A DNA stretch of 64,000 bases from Actinoallomurus liliacearum. Lineage in GTDB: Bacteria > Actinomycetota > Actinomycetes > Streptosporangiales > Streptosporangiaceae. The notes beneath the pieces are model-generated. The model was not told where the DNA came from. It was given only the letters and a program-made list of their open reading frames with translations, and ran no database searches. The stretch spans positions 124,001 through 188,000 of the forward strand of contig NZ_BAABHJ010000003.1 in NCBI RefSeq assembly GCF_039542035.1, given 5' to 3'. A program made the position numbers and the translations under genes. This document shows positions 7,904 through 16,355 of the stretch, in pieces; position 1 is the first letter of the stretch, and each line of letters starts with the position of its first letter.

Positions 7904-8914
7904 ATGACCGTCCTCACCGCCCGGCGGGACGTCTCCTCCGCACCGAACGTCCGCGATCTGGCCCTCACGGCGCTCACCCCTCTCGTATGGGGGTCGACCT
8001 ACGCCGTGACCACCGAGTTCCTGCCGCCCGGCCGACCGCTGTTCACCGCGACGATGCGGGCGCTGCCGGCCGGCCTGGTCCTCCTCGCCGCCACCCGCGT
8101 CCTGCCGCGCGGCGTCTGGGTGTGGCGGGCGGCGATCCTCGGCCTGCTCAACATCGGAGCGTTCTTCCCCCTGCTGTTCCTGGCCGCCTACCGGCTGCCC
8201 GGAGGCGTCGCGGCGGTGCTCGGCGCGGTGGGCCCCTTGTTCGCCCTCGCGTTCGCGGCCCTGCTGCTGGCCGAACGGCCCACCGCCCGCAAGCTGCTGG
8301 CCGCCCTGACAGGGCTCGTCGGCGTCGGACTCGTCGTCCTGCGCGCCGACGCCCGGATGGACGCCCTCGGAGTGCTCGCCGGACTCGCCGGGGCCGCGTC
8401 GATGTCGGCGGGCACGGTGCTCACCAAGCGCTGGGGGCGCCCCGAGGGCGTCGGCCCGCTCGGCCTCACCGCCTGGCAGCTCACCGTGGGCGGGCTGCTG
8501 CTCGTGCCGGTCACCCTGCTGATCGAGGGCCCGCCGCCGGCCCTCGACGGGCGCGCCGTCGGCGGCTACCTCTACCTCGGGGCGGTCGGCACGGCCGTCG
8601 CGTACTGGGTGTGGTTCCGCGGCATCTCCCGCCTGCCCGCGACCTCGGTGGCCTTCCTCGCGCTGCTCAGCCCGCTGTCCGCGGCGATCACCGGCTGGGC
8701 CGCGCTCGGTCAGGCGCTGACCCCGCTGCAACTGCTCGGCATGGCGCTGGCCTTCGGCGGCACGCTGGCCGGCCAGTGGTCCGGCGGGCCACGCCGGACG
8801 TCCGCGCCGATGACCCCGGCGGCGCCGCCGAGCCCGGCGTCCGCGTCGGCAGGCCCGGCCGCGCCGACAAGTGTGGCGGCGCCGGCCGCCGCGACCGTGA
8901 GAAGGAGTTCATGA
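7904..8914 (+). CDS. EamA (DMT superfamily) metabolite exporter
   Basis: A 336-aa inner-membrane transporter with two EamA repeats of about five helices each, starting at LALTALTPLVWGSTYAV and LGVLAGLAGAASMSAGTVLTK. The conserved VWGS near the first helix and the glutamate-rich end of helix 4 fit the RhaT/YdcZ-like drug and metabolite transporters. The C-terminus is an Ala/Pro/Ser-rich tail after TLAGQWSGG. The ATG at 7904 has GGAGGGA upstream, and a MarR palindrome overlaps the leader. The next gene overlaps the stop codon (ATGA). Probably an efflux pump for a toxic small molecule under MarR control. Confidence 0.92.
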   Translation: MTVLTARRDVSSAPNVRDLALTALTPLVWGSTYAVTTEFLPPGRPLFTATMRALPAGLVLLAATRVLPRGVWVWRAAILGLLNIGAFFPLLFLAAYRLPGGVAAVLGAVGPLFALAFAALLLAERPTARKLLAALTGLVGVGLVVLRADARMDALGVLAGLAGAASMSAGTVLTKRWGRPEGVGPLGLTAWQLTVGGLLLVPVTLLIEGPPPALDGRAVGGYLYLGAVGTAVAYWVWFRGISRLPATSVAFLALLSPLSAAITGWAALGQALTPLQLLGMALAFGGTLAGQWSGGPRRTSAPMTPAAPPSPASASAGPAAPTSVAAPAAATVRRSS

Positions 8915-9552
8915 TCATGCGTATCACCGTGTTCGGAGCGGCGGGCGGCGTCGGCCGCCGCGTCGTCGCCGAGGCGCTGTCCCGGGGCCATGAGGTCACC
9001 GCCGTCGTACGCGACCCGGGCCGGTTCGCGGAGCCGCCCGGCGCCCGCATTCGTACGGCGGACGCCCGGAACCCCGAGGACGTGGCCCGCCTCGCCGCCG
9101 GCCAGGACGTCGTGATCACGGCGACCCGTCCGGCGCCCGGCAGCGAGCATGAGCTCGTCACGGCCGTGAAGGCGCTGCTGGCCGGCCTCGCGGGGACGGG
9201 TGTCCGGCTGCTCGTCGTCGGCGGCGCCGCCACGCTGACCGTGCCCGGCACCGGAGGCCTGACCGTGGTGGAGGAGCCGGGGTTCCCCGCCGACTGGCGG
9301 GACATCGCGCTGGCCTGCGCCGACCAGCTCGCGGCCTGCCGGGCCGAGGCGAGCGTCGACTGGGCCTACCTCAGCCCGCCGGCGCTCCTAGAACCGGGCG
9401 AGCGCACCGGCGCGTACCGCCTGGGAACCGACGAACTGCTGGTCGATGCCCAAGGGGAGTCCCGGATCTCGATGGAGGACCTCGCCGTCGCCCTGCTGGA
9501 CGAGGCCGAGCGCCCCCGGCACCACCGGACGCGCTTCACCGTCGGCTACTGA
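8911..9552 (+). CDS. NAD(P)-binding protein (NmrA/SDR_a5-like)
   Basis: A 213-aa atypical short-chain dehydrogenase-like protein. It begins MRITVFGAAGGVGRRVVAEALSRGHEVTAVVRDP, a glycine-rich nucleotide-binding motif with an Arg that suggests NADP(H). Next come the ATRP segment at the end of beta-4 and the SVDWAYLSPPALLEPGERTG block typical of YwnB/NmrA-type proteins, which lack a catalytic Tyr-Lys pair. The ATG at 8911 overlaps the EamA stop and GAAGGAG precedes it; a second ATG two codons later is also usable. It is co-expressed with the exporter. Reductase or redox sensor cannot be decided. Confidence 0.88.
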   Translation: MIMRITVFGAAGGVGRRVVAEALSRGHEVTAVVRDPGRFAEPPGARIRTADARNPEDVARLAAGQDVVITATRPAPGSEHELVTAVKALLAGLAGTGVRLLVVGGAATLTVPGTGGLTVVEEPGFPADWRDIALACADQLAACRAEASVDWAYLSPPALLEPGERTGAYRLGTDELLVDAQGESRISMEDLAVALLDEAERPRHHRTRFTVGY

Positions 9553-9605
9553 CGCGGCACAGCACCGGAAGGCCTGCCTGGAGCCGGTACCGGAGACCAG
9601 ACTGA

Positions 9606-10451
9606 TCACCTCGAGGCACGCCGCCGCCTCGTCAACGCGGGTTTCGACTGAGCTCGGGTTTTACCGCGGACCCCACGACGGGTGCTGCCGAAGACAGCTT
9701 CCTTCGCGGCCTGAGCGAGGGTGGCCTGGGTGGTCGCGGGGAGACCGATGCGGTTCCAGTGGAAGATCACATGTAGTGCGATGACCGCGCGTAGACCGCG
9801 CGTGAGTTCGCCGCTTTCGCGCAGGGTTCGGAGTGCCGTTCCAGCGTCCTCGAACGCGGTGAGCCAGTCGTCCGCGATGGTGTCCGCGCGAGGGGTGCCG
9901 AGGAGGAGATGGCGGACGTCGCTGGTGAAGGAGGCCCACACCTGAGGGTCTGGGTCGGGTGGTTGGCTGGGTAGCCGGGCGCGTTGTTCGGCGACGCGTG
10001 CCCATACGTCGCCTTGCTCGTTGAAGTCCAGTCCGGCCGCTCGCATGAATGCGGCCAACAGGATGAGCGAGTGTTCCCGCCGGTCGGCGGGGTTGTCCCG
10101 GAGGAAGGTGAGCAGGTGGCGGCTGTCGTGGTGGAACAGGGTGTGCGCGGTGTCCATGCTGGCGGGGCCGCCGAAGGCGTGGACCTCGGGTTCGTAGATG
10201 TCGTCGGTCCAGGTGACTCCGGTGGTGAGGAGCGAGTGCAGGGGATCGCTCCGGTCGTGGCCGTGCTCTTCAGCGAGGAGGTAGCGGACGCGCCAGGGGC
10301 CCTTGCGGATGAACCACCAGGAGGTGATGAGGTCGTTGGCTTCGGCGGCGGGCAGGATCGGCCCGAGGTGGTCGATGGCCTGACGCTCACGCTGGTGAGG
10401 GTCTGAGCCGGGGTAGGTGATGTTGACCTGTTTCCAGGGAGTCTCGTCCAC
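9606..10451 (-). CDS. Thiopeptide-type bacteriocin biosynthesis (SpaB_C) domain protein
   Basis: A 281-aa free-standing version of the glutamate-elimination domain of class I lanthipeptide dehydratases. Typical motifs are the N-terminal WKQVNITYPG, the arginine-rich SWWFIRKGPWRVRYLL (contact to tRNA-activated substrate in the family), and EPEVHAFGGPASMDTAHTLFHHDS. The GTG at 10451 has AAAGGG upstream. It is last in the lanthipeptide operon, 15 bp after lanC. The full-length LanB upstream already carries its own C-terminal elimination-like domain, so this is a second copy; it may act in trans, on a different residue, or as a binding partner. The basic C-terminal tail is low in complexity. Confidence 0.88.
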   Translation of the reverse strand: MDETPWKQVNITYPGSDPHQRERQAIDHLGPILPAAEANDLITSWWFIRKGPWRVRYLLAEEHGHDRSDPLHSLLTTGVTWTDDIYEPEVHAFGGPASMDTAHTLFHHDSRHLLTFLRDNPADRREHSLILLAAFMRAAGLDFNEQGDVWARVAEQRARLPSQPPDPDPQVWASFTSDVRHLLLGTPRADTIADDWLTAFEDAGTALRTLRESGELTRGLRAVIALHVIFHWNRIGLPATTQATLAQAAKEAVFGSTRRGVRGKTRAQSKPALTRRRRASR

Positions 10452-10466
10452 GGGTGGCCCTTTCGG

Positions 10467-11543
10467 TCAGCAGAGCAGGAGGCAGGCGTCCCACGACGTC
10501 GCTGTCGTTTCAGCGGCAGCCAGGGCAACACCGGCTGATCCGTCGAGGAATCCGGTGGGTTCGTCCGCTGCGGCGGTGGCCTGACCGTGCTGGCGCAGAA
10601 CCGGGGCGAGGGGTATCGGGGTGACGGCGTCGGCGGCGATCCGGCGTCCGGTCGCCAGGAGCCCGGCGGTTCCGTGGCACAGGCTGCGGTCGATGAGACG
10701 GGCTGTCTGCGCGGGGTCGTTCACGCAGCCGGTGAACGCGGTTTCCGCCTTGCGCTGGCGGGCGGTGTCGTTGAGGGCGCGGGCGGCGAGTTGCTGGGCG
10801 CGGGCGATGCCGGGGGTGCCGTAACACCAAGATGGCCGCAGCGGGTATAGCTGGCTCGGCTTGCCACGGCGCAGGTCCTCGAGCGTGATGATCTGCGGCC
10901 ACCACGCGCCGTAGCCGGTTCGCTGTTCCCAGACGTCCAGCCACTCGCATATGCGTACGATCGCGTCGGTGTGTCCGTCGACGGTGACGCCGTCGGTCAG
11001 CGCGCCGGCGAGGAGGGCGAGCGGGCCGGTGATGCCGTGGGCGATCCCGTGGTTGCTGTGGCCTCCGATCGGCGGCGGCTGCTCGTGGTTCGGGCCAGTC
11101 GGGCACCACCAGCCGGGGAGCCCGTCGATGGGCTCGGTGAGCCGGACGAGGTAGGCCAGTACGTCTCGGAGCAGATCCAGGTCGCCGATGCGGCCCAGAG
11201 CGACGCCGAGTCCGGTCAGCCCGCGGATCAGGTCGAATTCGGCGTAGTGCGGCTGGCGGCGTTCGTCGATGCGGCGGTGGGCGGCCTCCAGGCGGTGGCG
11301 TGTCACCGTGGCGGTCCCTTCGGCGGCGACGGCCCGCGCCTGGGCGAGGCGTGGGTGGCCGGATCCGGCGAGGACGTAGGCGAGGGCGGGGGCGCCGTAG
11401 TAGAGGCTGGCCCCGGCGGCGATGCTGACGCCGTTGGCGACGGCCTGTTCCAACGCCGTGTACGCCGCCTCCCATTGGCCGGTCTCCAGGTGGAGGAGGG
11501 CGATGCCGGCCGCTCCGTCGGCGAGGGATTGTCCCGTCGTCAT
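10467..11543 (-). CDS. Lanthionine synthetase C-family cyclase (LanC)
   Basis: A 358-aa zinc enzyme that adds Cys thiols to dehydroalanine/dehydrobutyrine to form (methyl)lanthionine rings. It is an alpha/alpha toroid with repeated GLTGLGVALGRIG-like and HGIAHGITGPLALL-like turns. The zinc ligands are visible as Cys in WCYGTPG and Cys-His in DRSLCHGTAG. The catalytic His region is the HGIAHG turn. The ATG at 11543 overlaps the lanB stop (ATGA), so translation is coupled; the open frame upstream is the shadow of lanB. Its partners here are LanB, the 39-residue precursor and the SpaB_C protein. Confidence 0.93.
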   Translation of the reverse strand: MTTGQSLADGAAGIALLHLETGQWEAAYTALEQAVANGVSIAAGASLYYGAPALAYVLAGSGHPRLAQARAVAAEGTATVTRHRLEAAHRRIDERRQPHYAEFDLIRGLTGLGVALGRIGDLDLLRDVLAYLVRLTEPIDGLPGWWCPTGPNHEQPPPIGGHSNHGIAHGITGPLALLAGALTDGVTVDGHTDAIVRICEWLDVWEQRTGYGAWWPQIITLEDLRRGKPSQLYPLRPSWCYGTPGIARAQQLAARALNDTARQRKAETAFTGCVNDPAQTARLIDRSLCHGTAGLLATGRRIAADAVTPIPLAPVLRQHGQATAAADEPTGFLDGSAGVALAAAETTATSWDACLLLC

Positions 11544-14281
11544 GAGGTTTTCCGGGTGAGGTCGGTGTGGGCGATGGCGCGGGCCAGGCGCAGGCAGTGC
11601 CGTTCGGAGGCGGTGTCGACGCCGATCATGCGGGCGTGGTGTAGGTGTAGCAGGTCCGCGAGCACCTGATCGGTGTCGAGGCCGTCGCGGTCGGCCAGGG
11701 CCCGGTAGGTGACCAGCGCGGCGGACAGGCCGTCGTCGCCGTAGGGGACGCGGGCGAGGGCGAGTTGGGCGGTTTGAAGGCGTGGGCCGCTGCGGCGGGG
11801 GACGTGTTCGAGGAGCCAGTGCAGGCCGTCGTCGGTGAAGGCGTGGGCGATGGCGATCATCCCCGCGGCCGTGGCGGCGTGCCGGTCGCCGGACAGGTGG
11901 TGGAGGGCGGCGCGGGAGTCGGCGGCGAAGACCGCTTCGGCTGCGGCGAGGGTCAGCCCGGTCCCGTGGCGGGTCTCGGGCCGGTAGGTGTGCAGGGCGT
12001 AGTCGGCCAGCAGGCCGTCGTCGTCCAGGCGTTCCGCCCACCAGGCGAGGCAGCGGGCGGCGTCGCTGAATGTGGTGGTGCGCAGCGGTATCCGTAGCCG
12101 CAGGTGGGGAGCGGCGGTGGGATAGCGGAGGAACCACCATCCCGTCGGCAGGTCCTCGGGTCGCTCGGGGAGGCAGGCCAGGATGTCGTCGGGCCGGCCG
12201 AACAGGCGGGCGTCCAGCCAGAGTGAGCCTCCGGGTCGGTGCTGGAGGGTGCTGGCGGGGCGTGCGGCGCGCGGGGGCCGACGTGGCTGGGTGTTGGTGA
12301 GGGTGAGCAGGAGTTCGGCGGGTCTGTCGTCGATCCAGCCGGACGGGCCGGGGGCTTCGGTGAGGATGGCGTGTCCTTGCCGGTCGAGGTGGCTGCGCAG
12401 CACCGCCAGGTGGGCGGGCTCGTCGAGGTCGAGGCGTAGCTGCACGTCGTCGTCGCCGATGAGTACTTCGCGCGGTATCCGGTGGCGTTCGCGGTGTCGC
12501 TGCCAGGCGTCCCGCCACTGCGGCCACGTCGCGGTGCGGGAGGGGAGCACGGCTTGTTCGATGTTCCAGCGGGCCGGGTGCAGGATGGAGCGGCCCCGCC
12601 GAAGGCGCGGCAGGAATGGCAGGTCACGGGCGTGGCCCCAGTCGACTCGGCTGCACGGAGCCGTCCACGCCGTCCAGATCTCCGTCAGGAACCAGACGAG
12701 TGGCTGTTGAACGTGCGGTAGCACGCAGTTGAGCAGCAGCGGCTCGACCGGTCGGCCGGTGGTTCTGGACACCAGCCACAGCCGCTGGCCGTCGCCGGTG
12801 ACCGCCAGGTCCTCCAGCGTCTGGTGCGGGTCGGGGCAGAAGTCGCCGACCGGCAGGACGGGCAGCAGTTCGGGCGTGCGAGCGACGGCGGCCAACCGGG
12901 TCTCCAACGGAGGGGCGGACAGCTGCACCGTTTCCGCGCCGGGCAGGGTGGTCGGCAGGTTCGTGTAGACGCGGCGGAAACGCTCCAGTTCGGCAGGGGT
13001 GAGCAGGTGAAGGAAGCGCGCGGCTGCGACGCCGGCGTGGCGGGCCCCGCTCACCACCGTCAGCGTGAACGTGCCCCGGTCCAGGTCACTCAGGGTTTCG
13101 GCGGCGAGGGTGAACCGCAGTTCGGTGTGTGGGATCGGCGGCCGGTCGTCGTCGCCGCGCAGGCGGCCGATCAGGTCATCATCGAGCACGACCTCGGCGC
13201 AGCCGTCCAGGGCGGAGCGCTGGGCGAGCTTGGCCAGCGCTCTGTCGCGGGCGGTGAACTCCGCCGGGCCGCGAGGGTGGGATGCGCCCCGGGAGCCGGC
13301 GGGGAACCCCAGGACGCGCAGGACCTTACGCAGCGGCACGGCTGCGCCCGGCCCCCACCGGTCGATGAACGCGCGATGGTAGGCGGCCCAGTTCGGCAGG
13401 TGTGGTGCGAGCGCGACGAGCGCGGACGCGGCTTGGCGAGCCTCATCGACCACGGCCGGGGGCAGTGTCACCGAGCAGTCGACGCGCAGGTCGACCGCGA
13501 TTCGTTCGTCGGGGCCGGGCAGGGTGCGGTGGCGGGCGAGGTGTGCGGCCGGGTCGGGTACGGTCATCGGCGGCCGGACCGCCGATAGCAGCACTCCGGC
13601 TTCCACGAGCGCGGCCAGCAGCCGCTCGGCCGCCGCAGCGTCGATGGACAGTTCCTCTGCCATCCGCGCAGCCAGCTCACTGAACCTGATGGGGGAGCGG
13701 GCGGTCTCCACTGCTAACCGGACTGGATCGGTCAGGTCGATCTCGACGTCCCACATCCGGTCTTCCTCGGCGCGGGCGCAGGGCAGCACCCATGTACGGC
13801 AACGCCGATACCCCAGCGAGTTCGTCACCACCATGACCGCGCGGAGGGTGGCTAGATCCTGCTCGGCCAGGGTCGTGTGTTCGGCGATGAACTCTTCGTT
13901 GGGGCGGTCCACGGCGTGATGTGCCTCGCCCCAGCGGACGGCCGCGCGGGGACCAAGCTCAACCGGTGCGACTCCGGCGAAGTAGCCGAACGGGGTTGCG
14001 CGGGTCGTCCATCTCAGCAGGTATCGGACCGTCGTCTCGACCAGGCGCCGCAGCCGGCGCTCGGCCATCGACTCGCCGGCCACAGCGCGGGTGATCTGGC
14101 CGGCGAGCTGCGGTGCGGCGGAGGTGACGGCCGCTGCGAATGCGGGCAGGGCCCACGCCTGGTTCAGCCATTTCAGCCACTCCGTAGGCTGCCCGGTGGT
14201 CAGGTCGGGCCAGGCGGGCAGGGTCAGGTCGTGGGGGTAGGCGGCGGTTCTGATTAACGCGGCGTCGGTGACGTGGAACAT
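11540..14281 (-). CDS. Class I lanthipeptide dehydratase (LanB)
   Basis: A 913-aa tRNA-Glu-dependent dehydratase. The N-terminal glutamylation domain contains RYLLRWTTRATPFGYFAGV, the hallmark of the lantibiotic dehydratase N-terminus, and VDWGHARDLPFLPRLRRGRSILHPARW. The C-terminal part from about residue 670 (GGSLWLDARLFGRPDD, WWFLRYPTAAPHLRLRI, YALHTYRPETRHG) is an elimination-type domain, so the enzyme is full length. It would turn Ser/Thr of the precursor core into dehydro residues. The ATG at 14281 lies 78 bp after the precursor stop. LanC overlaps the 3' end. Homology by motif only. Confidence 0.94.
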   Translation of the reverse strand: MFHVTDAALIRTAAYPHDLTLPAWPDLTTGQPTEWLKWLNQAWALPAFAAAVTSAAPQLAGQITRAVAGESMAERRLRRLVETTVRYLLRWTTRATPFGYFAGVAPVELGPRAAVRWGEAHHAVDRPNEEFIAEHTTLAEQDLATLRAVMVVTNSLGYRRCRTWVLPCARAEEDRMWDVEIDLTDPVRLAVETARSPIRFSELAARMAEELSIDAAAAERLLAALVEAGVLLSAVRPPMTVPDPAAHLARHRTLPGPDERIAVDLRVDCSVTLPPAVVDEARQAASALVALAPHLPNWAAYHRAFIDRWGPGAAVPLRKVLRVLGFPAGSRGASHPRGPAEFTARDRALAKLAQRSALDGCAEVVLDDDLIGRLRGDDDRPPIPHTELRFTLAAETLSDLDRGTFTLTVVSGARHAGVAAARFLHLLTPAELERFRRVYTNLPTTLPGAETVQLSAPPLETRLAAVARTPELLPVLPVGDFCPDPHQTLEDLAVTGDGQRLWLVSRTTGRPVEPLLLNCVLPHVQQPLVWFLTEIWTAWTAPCSRVDWGHARDLPFLPRLRRGRSILHPARWNIEQAVLPSRTATWPQWRDAWQRHRERHRIPREVLIGDDDVQLRLDLDEPAHLAVLRSHLDRQGHAILTEAPGPSGWIDDRPAELLLTLTNTQPRRPPRAARPASTLQHRPGGSLWLDARLFGRPDDILACLPERPEDLPTGWWFLRYPTAAPHLRLRIPLRTTTFSDAARCLAWWAERLDDDGLLADYALHTYRPETRHGTGLTLAAAEAVFAADSRAALHHLSGDRHAATAAGMIAIAHAFTDDGLHWLLEHVPRRSGPRLQTAQLALARVPYGDDGLSAALVTYRALADRDGLDTDQVLADLLHLHHARMIGVDTASERHCLRLARAIAHTDLTRKTS

Positions 14282-14359
14282 GGTGCGCTCACCGTTCCTG
14301 GAGGGGTGGGAAGAGGGGCCCGGCCCCCGAAGTGGCCGGGCCCCAATGGGTGGCAGATG

Positions 14360-14479
14360 TCAGCCGGAGCAGGCGTCCGAGCCGGTGTTGCCCGAGCCGC
14401 AGCCGTCGTCGGTGCTGGTGGCGTAGGCGTTCGCGGACGGCCCGGCGTCGACCAGGCGCAGGTTCAGCTGGTACTCCAT
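14360..14479 (-). CDS. FxLD-family lanthipeptide precursor
   Basis: A 39-residue peptide. The leader has YQLNLRLVDAGP (residues 3-14), matching the F-x-L-D element that defines this family but with Tyr3 and Asn6 instead of Phe and Asp. The core, roughly residues 20-39, is rich in Thr/Ser/Gly with Cys27 and Cys37; T21/S22/T23 and T32/S34 are likely ring donors, giving at most two rings. The adjacent Asp24-Asp25-Gly26 is a natural target for the PIMT-like methyltransferase. The ATG at 14479 shares one base with the methyltransferase stop (TAATG) and follows a GGGAGGA ribosome-binding site. The gene is too small for most gene callers. Confidence 0.9.
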   Translation of the reverse strand: MEYQLNLRLVDAGPSANAYATSTDDGCGSGNTGSDACSG

Positions 14480-15723
14480 TACGGTGTTCCTCCCTGGGGA
14501 GTGAAGGTGAGGACGGTGCGGCTGTGCCGCTTGTCCAGGACTGCCCCGTCCGGCAGGTCGCCGTCCGGGGTCGCCGCGGGCAGGACGTGCAGCGCCGGTG
14601 AGGGGCTGCCCGCGTCTACCCACGTGCGCATGTGCTCGACCATCCGCCCGGCCGCCGCGGTGGCGGCTGATCCGTGGGCGTATGCGCCGAGATCGAACTT
14701 CCTGTCGGTCCAGCGCAGCGCGGACCGGTAGGAGAAGGTGCCGTGGTCGATGGTCGCGGGGGTGCCGAACCGCCAGGCCGGGGCGACGATGCCGGAGGTG
14801 ACGGCTTCCTCCTGCGCCGTCAGCACCACGAACTCGCATACCTCGGGCCTGAGGCGGGTCGCCAGCCACAGGTCCAGGTCGGCCAGGACGGTGCGGGGCG
14901 GCAGGCTCAGCCCGGCCCACGCCTCCTGACGCGGCTGGTTGAGCAGGCTCGCGACAGCGGCGGGGTCGACCTGCTGGCCCTCATCGAGGCGCAGGTGGAC
15001 GCCGTCGGCGATGTCGACGTACCGCATCTGGTGGGCTCCGGCGCCCTGTACGGGCACGAACCCGCACTGGCGGTCGCTCACACTGTCCAGCCGGTTCCCC
15101 GAGCGTCGCAGCGTCCACGATCGGGTCATCCCGAACGTCCGCAGCGGCACGACGAGGACGCCGTTGTCGGTGACCTGGTCGCGCCATGCGGGCGGGATGT
15201 CCCAGGTCCCGGCCGTGACGATGATCAGGTCGTAGCGGCGGCCCGGCTCGACCGGCTGCTCGGCGTCCGCGCACACCACGGTGACGTCGTTGTAGCCCGC
15301 TGCCGCCAGGCAGGTGGCCGCCCGATCGGTCACCTCAGGGTCGATGTCGACGGTCGTGACCGACCCGACCGGGCCGACGAGCTCCCGCAGGAGCGAGGCG
15401 TTGTAGCCGCCACTGCCGATCTCCAGCACGTGACGGCCTTCCAGCCCGTCGAGCGCGTCCGCCGCCTGACCGAGCATCTCCGCGATCAAGAACGGCGCCG
15501 ACACCGAGCTGATGGTCTCCTCACCGCGCCGCTTGGTGATCACCGCGGCGTCCTTGTACGCCTCCTCCAGCGGGACGCCCGGCGTGTAGAGGTGGCGGGG
15601 AACGACCCGCATGGCCGCCTCGACGTCGGGGCGCAGCGTGAGGCCCTTCGCCGCGTGGTCGGCGGCCAGCCGGTCGACCATCTCGCGGCGGAGGCTTTCG
15701 CTGCCCAGGGTGCCGATGCTCAT
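14479..15723 (-). CDS. FxLD-system methyltransferase (PIMT-like, LanS-type)
   Basis: A 414-aa protein with an N-terminal protein-L-isoaspartate O-methyltransferase fold: SSVSAPFLIAEML replaces the usual TISQP segment, then VLEIGSGGYNASLL (SAM motif I) and the acidic VTTVDIDPEV. A roughly 190-residue C-terminal extension (from about LRLDEGQQVDP) is typical of the FxLD-system version. In related lanthipeptide clusters such enzymes methylate a core Asp, which then cyclises to succinimide and yields isoaspartate. The ATG at 15723 overlaps the stop of the preceding 120-codon gene (ATGA) and has GAGAGGA upstream. The precursor gene begins inside its stop codon. Confidence 0.93.
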   Translation of the reverse strand: MSIGTLGSESLRREMVDRLAADHAAKGLTLRPDVEAAMRVVPRHLYTPGVPLEEAYKDAAVITKRRGEETISSVSAPFLIAEMLGQAADALDGLEGRHVLEIGSGGYNASLLRELVGPVGSVTTVDIDPEVTDRAATCLAAAGYNDVTVVCADAEQPVEPGRRYDLIIVTAGTWDIPPAWRDQVTDNGVLVVPLRTFGMTRSWTLRRSGNRLDSVSDRQCGFVPVQGAGAHQMRYVDIADGVHLRLDEGQQVDPAAVASLLNQPRQEAWAGLSLPPRTVLADLDLWLATRLRPEVCEFVVLTAQEEAVTSGIVAPAWRFGTPATIDHGTFSYRSALRWTDRKFDLGAYAHGSAATAAAGRMVEHMRTWVDAGSPSPALHVLPAATPDGDLPDGAVLDKRHSRTVLTFTPQGGTP

Positions 15724-16082
15724 GAAGGTGTCCTCTCCCGATGGGTGTGGGGCGGCTGCGGTTCGAGCGATCTCTGGTCGTCGCGCGGGTGGCCCGGCGT
15801 CTCTCGTCTCCTGCTACGCCATGCTGCCCAACCAGCGGCTCGTCTCCAGGCCGAACGACCGGGCGCGTCCGCAACCGATCGGTGGCCGGTCCTCGGCGTC
15901 TCCGGAGGCGTGGCGGCCGGCGTGACGTCGGCACGCGGGTCGTCTTGGTGATCGATACGGGAGGGCATGGAGTGGGTGGCGAGCGCCGTGCTGTACCGGC
16001 CCATCCAGGCAGCGAGCTCCGGCGGGCAGAACACGGCGAGCCAACGCCAGGCTGTCATGCCGTCGATACCAGGGTCGTGCAC
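15720..16082 (-). CDS. Small protein coupled to the FxLD methyltransferase
   Basis: 120 codons from the GTG at 16082, which has AAAGGAAC at proper spacing; an ATG eight codons later is possible. The stop overlaps the methyltransferase start as ATGA, the coupling seen throughout this operon. The first 45 residues (TAWRWLAVFCPPELAAWMGRY) look like an ordered amphipathic domain with good codon bias. The remainder is Arg/Pro-rich with AGA/CGA codons and may be disordered. I recognise no family. It could be an accessory or leader-binding factor; a non-functional spacer frame cannot be excluded. Confidence 0.55.
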   Translation of the reverse strand: MHDPGIDGMTAWRWLAVFCPPELAAWMGRYSTALATHSMPSRIDHQDDPRADVTPAATPPETPRTGHRSVADAPGRSAWRRAAGWAAWRSRRRETPGHPRDDQRSLEPQPPHTHRERTPS

Positions 16083-16139
16083 GAAGTTCCTTTCGCGATG
16101 GGTTCTTTTCCGTCCGCCTTGGCCTGCCCGACGTCGCGT

Positions 16140-16349
16140 TCATGGGGGCTGCCGGGAGGCCTCGTGCTGCTTGAGGACCGTGGAGACGACCTCGGCCAGT
16201 GCGGCGTCATCCGCATCGAGGATCTGAGCCACGTCCACCTGCGTGGAGTGGCCGTCCAGCACCGCAGCGACGACCTTCCGCAGCGTCGTGGTTTCGGCAT
16301 CTAGTACCGCCTGGAGGCGGTGAGCGACGGCGTCCGGAGGCTCGGCCAT
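16140..16349 (-). CDS. Small helical protein of unknown function
   Basis: 69 residues, acidic and predicted almost entirely helical (VAHRLQAVLDAETTTLRKVV, VDVAQILDADDAALAEVVSTV). The repeating D-A-E/D-A-A pattern suggests two similar helical hairpins. The ATG at 16349 lies 6 bp after the stop of the HTH frame. The high third-position G/C and its place inside a tightly packed operon support a real gene. No family recognised. Confidence 0.6.
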   Translation of the reverse strand: MAEPPDAVAHRLQAVLDAETTTLRKVVAAVLDGHSTQVDVAQILDADDAALAEVVSTVLKQHEASRQPP

Positions 16350-16355
16350 AGGCGG

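Noticed and set aside
15814..16143. A 109-codon minus-strand frame starting MNATSGRPRR and overlapping the 69-aa gene by ATGA.
   Set aside because: Very Arg-rich with poor codon bias and no RBS; the 120-codon frame starting at 16082 has an RBS and couples to the methyltransferase.
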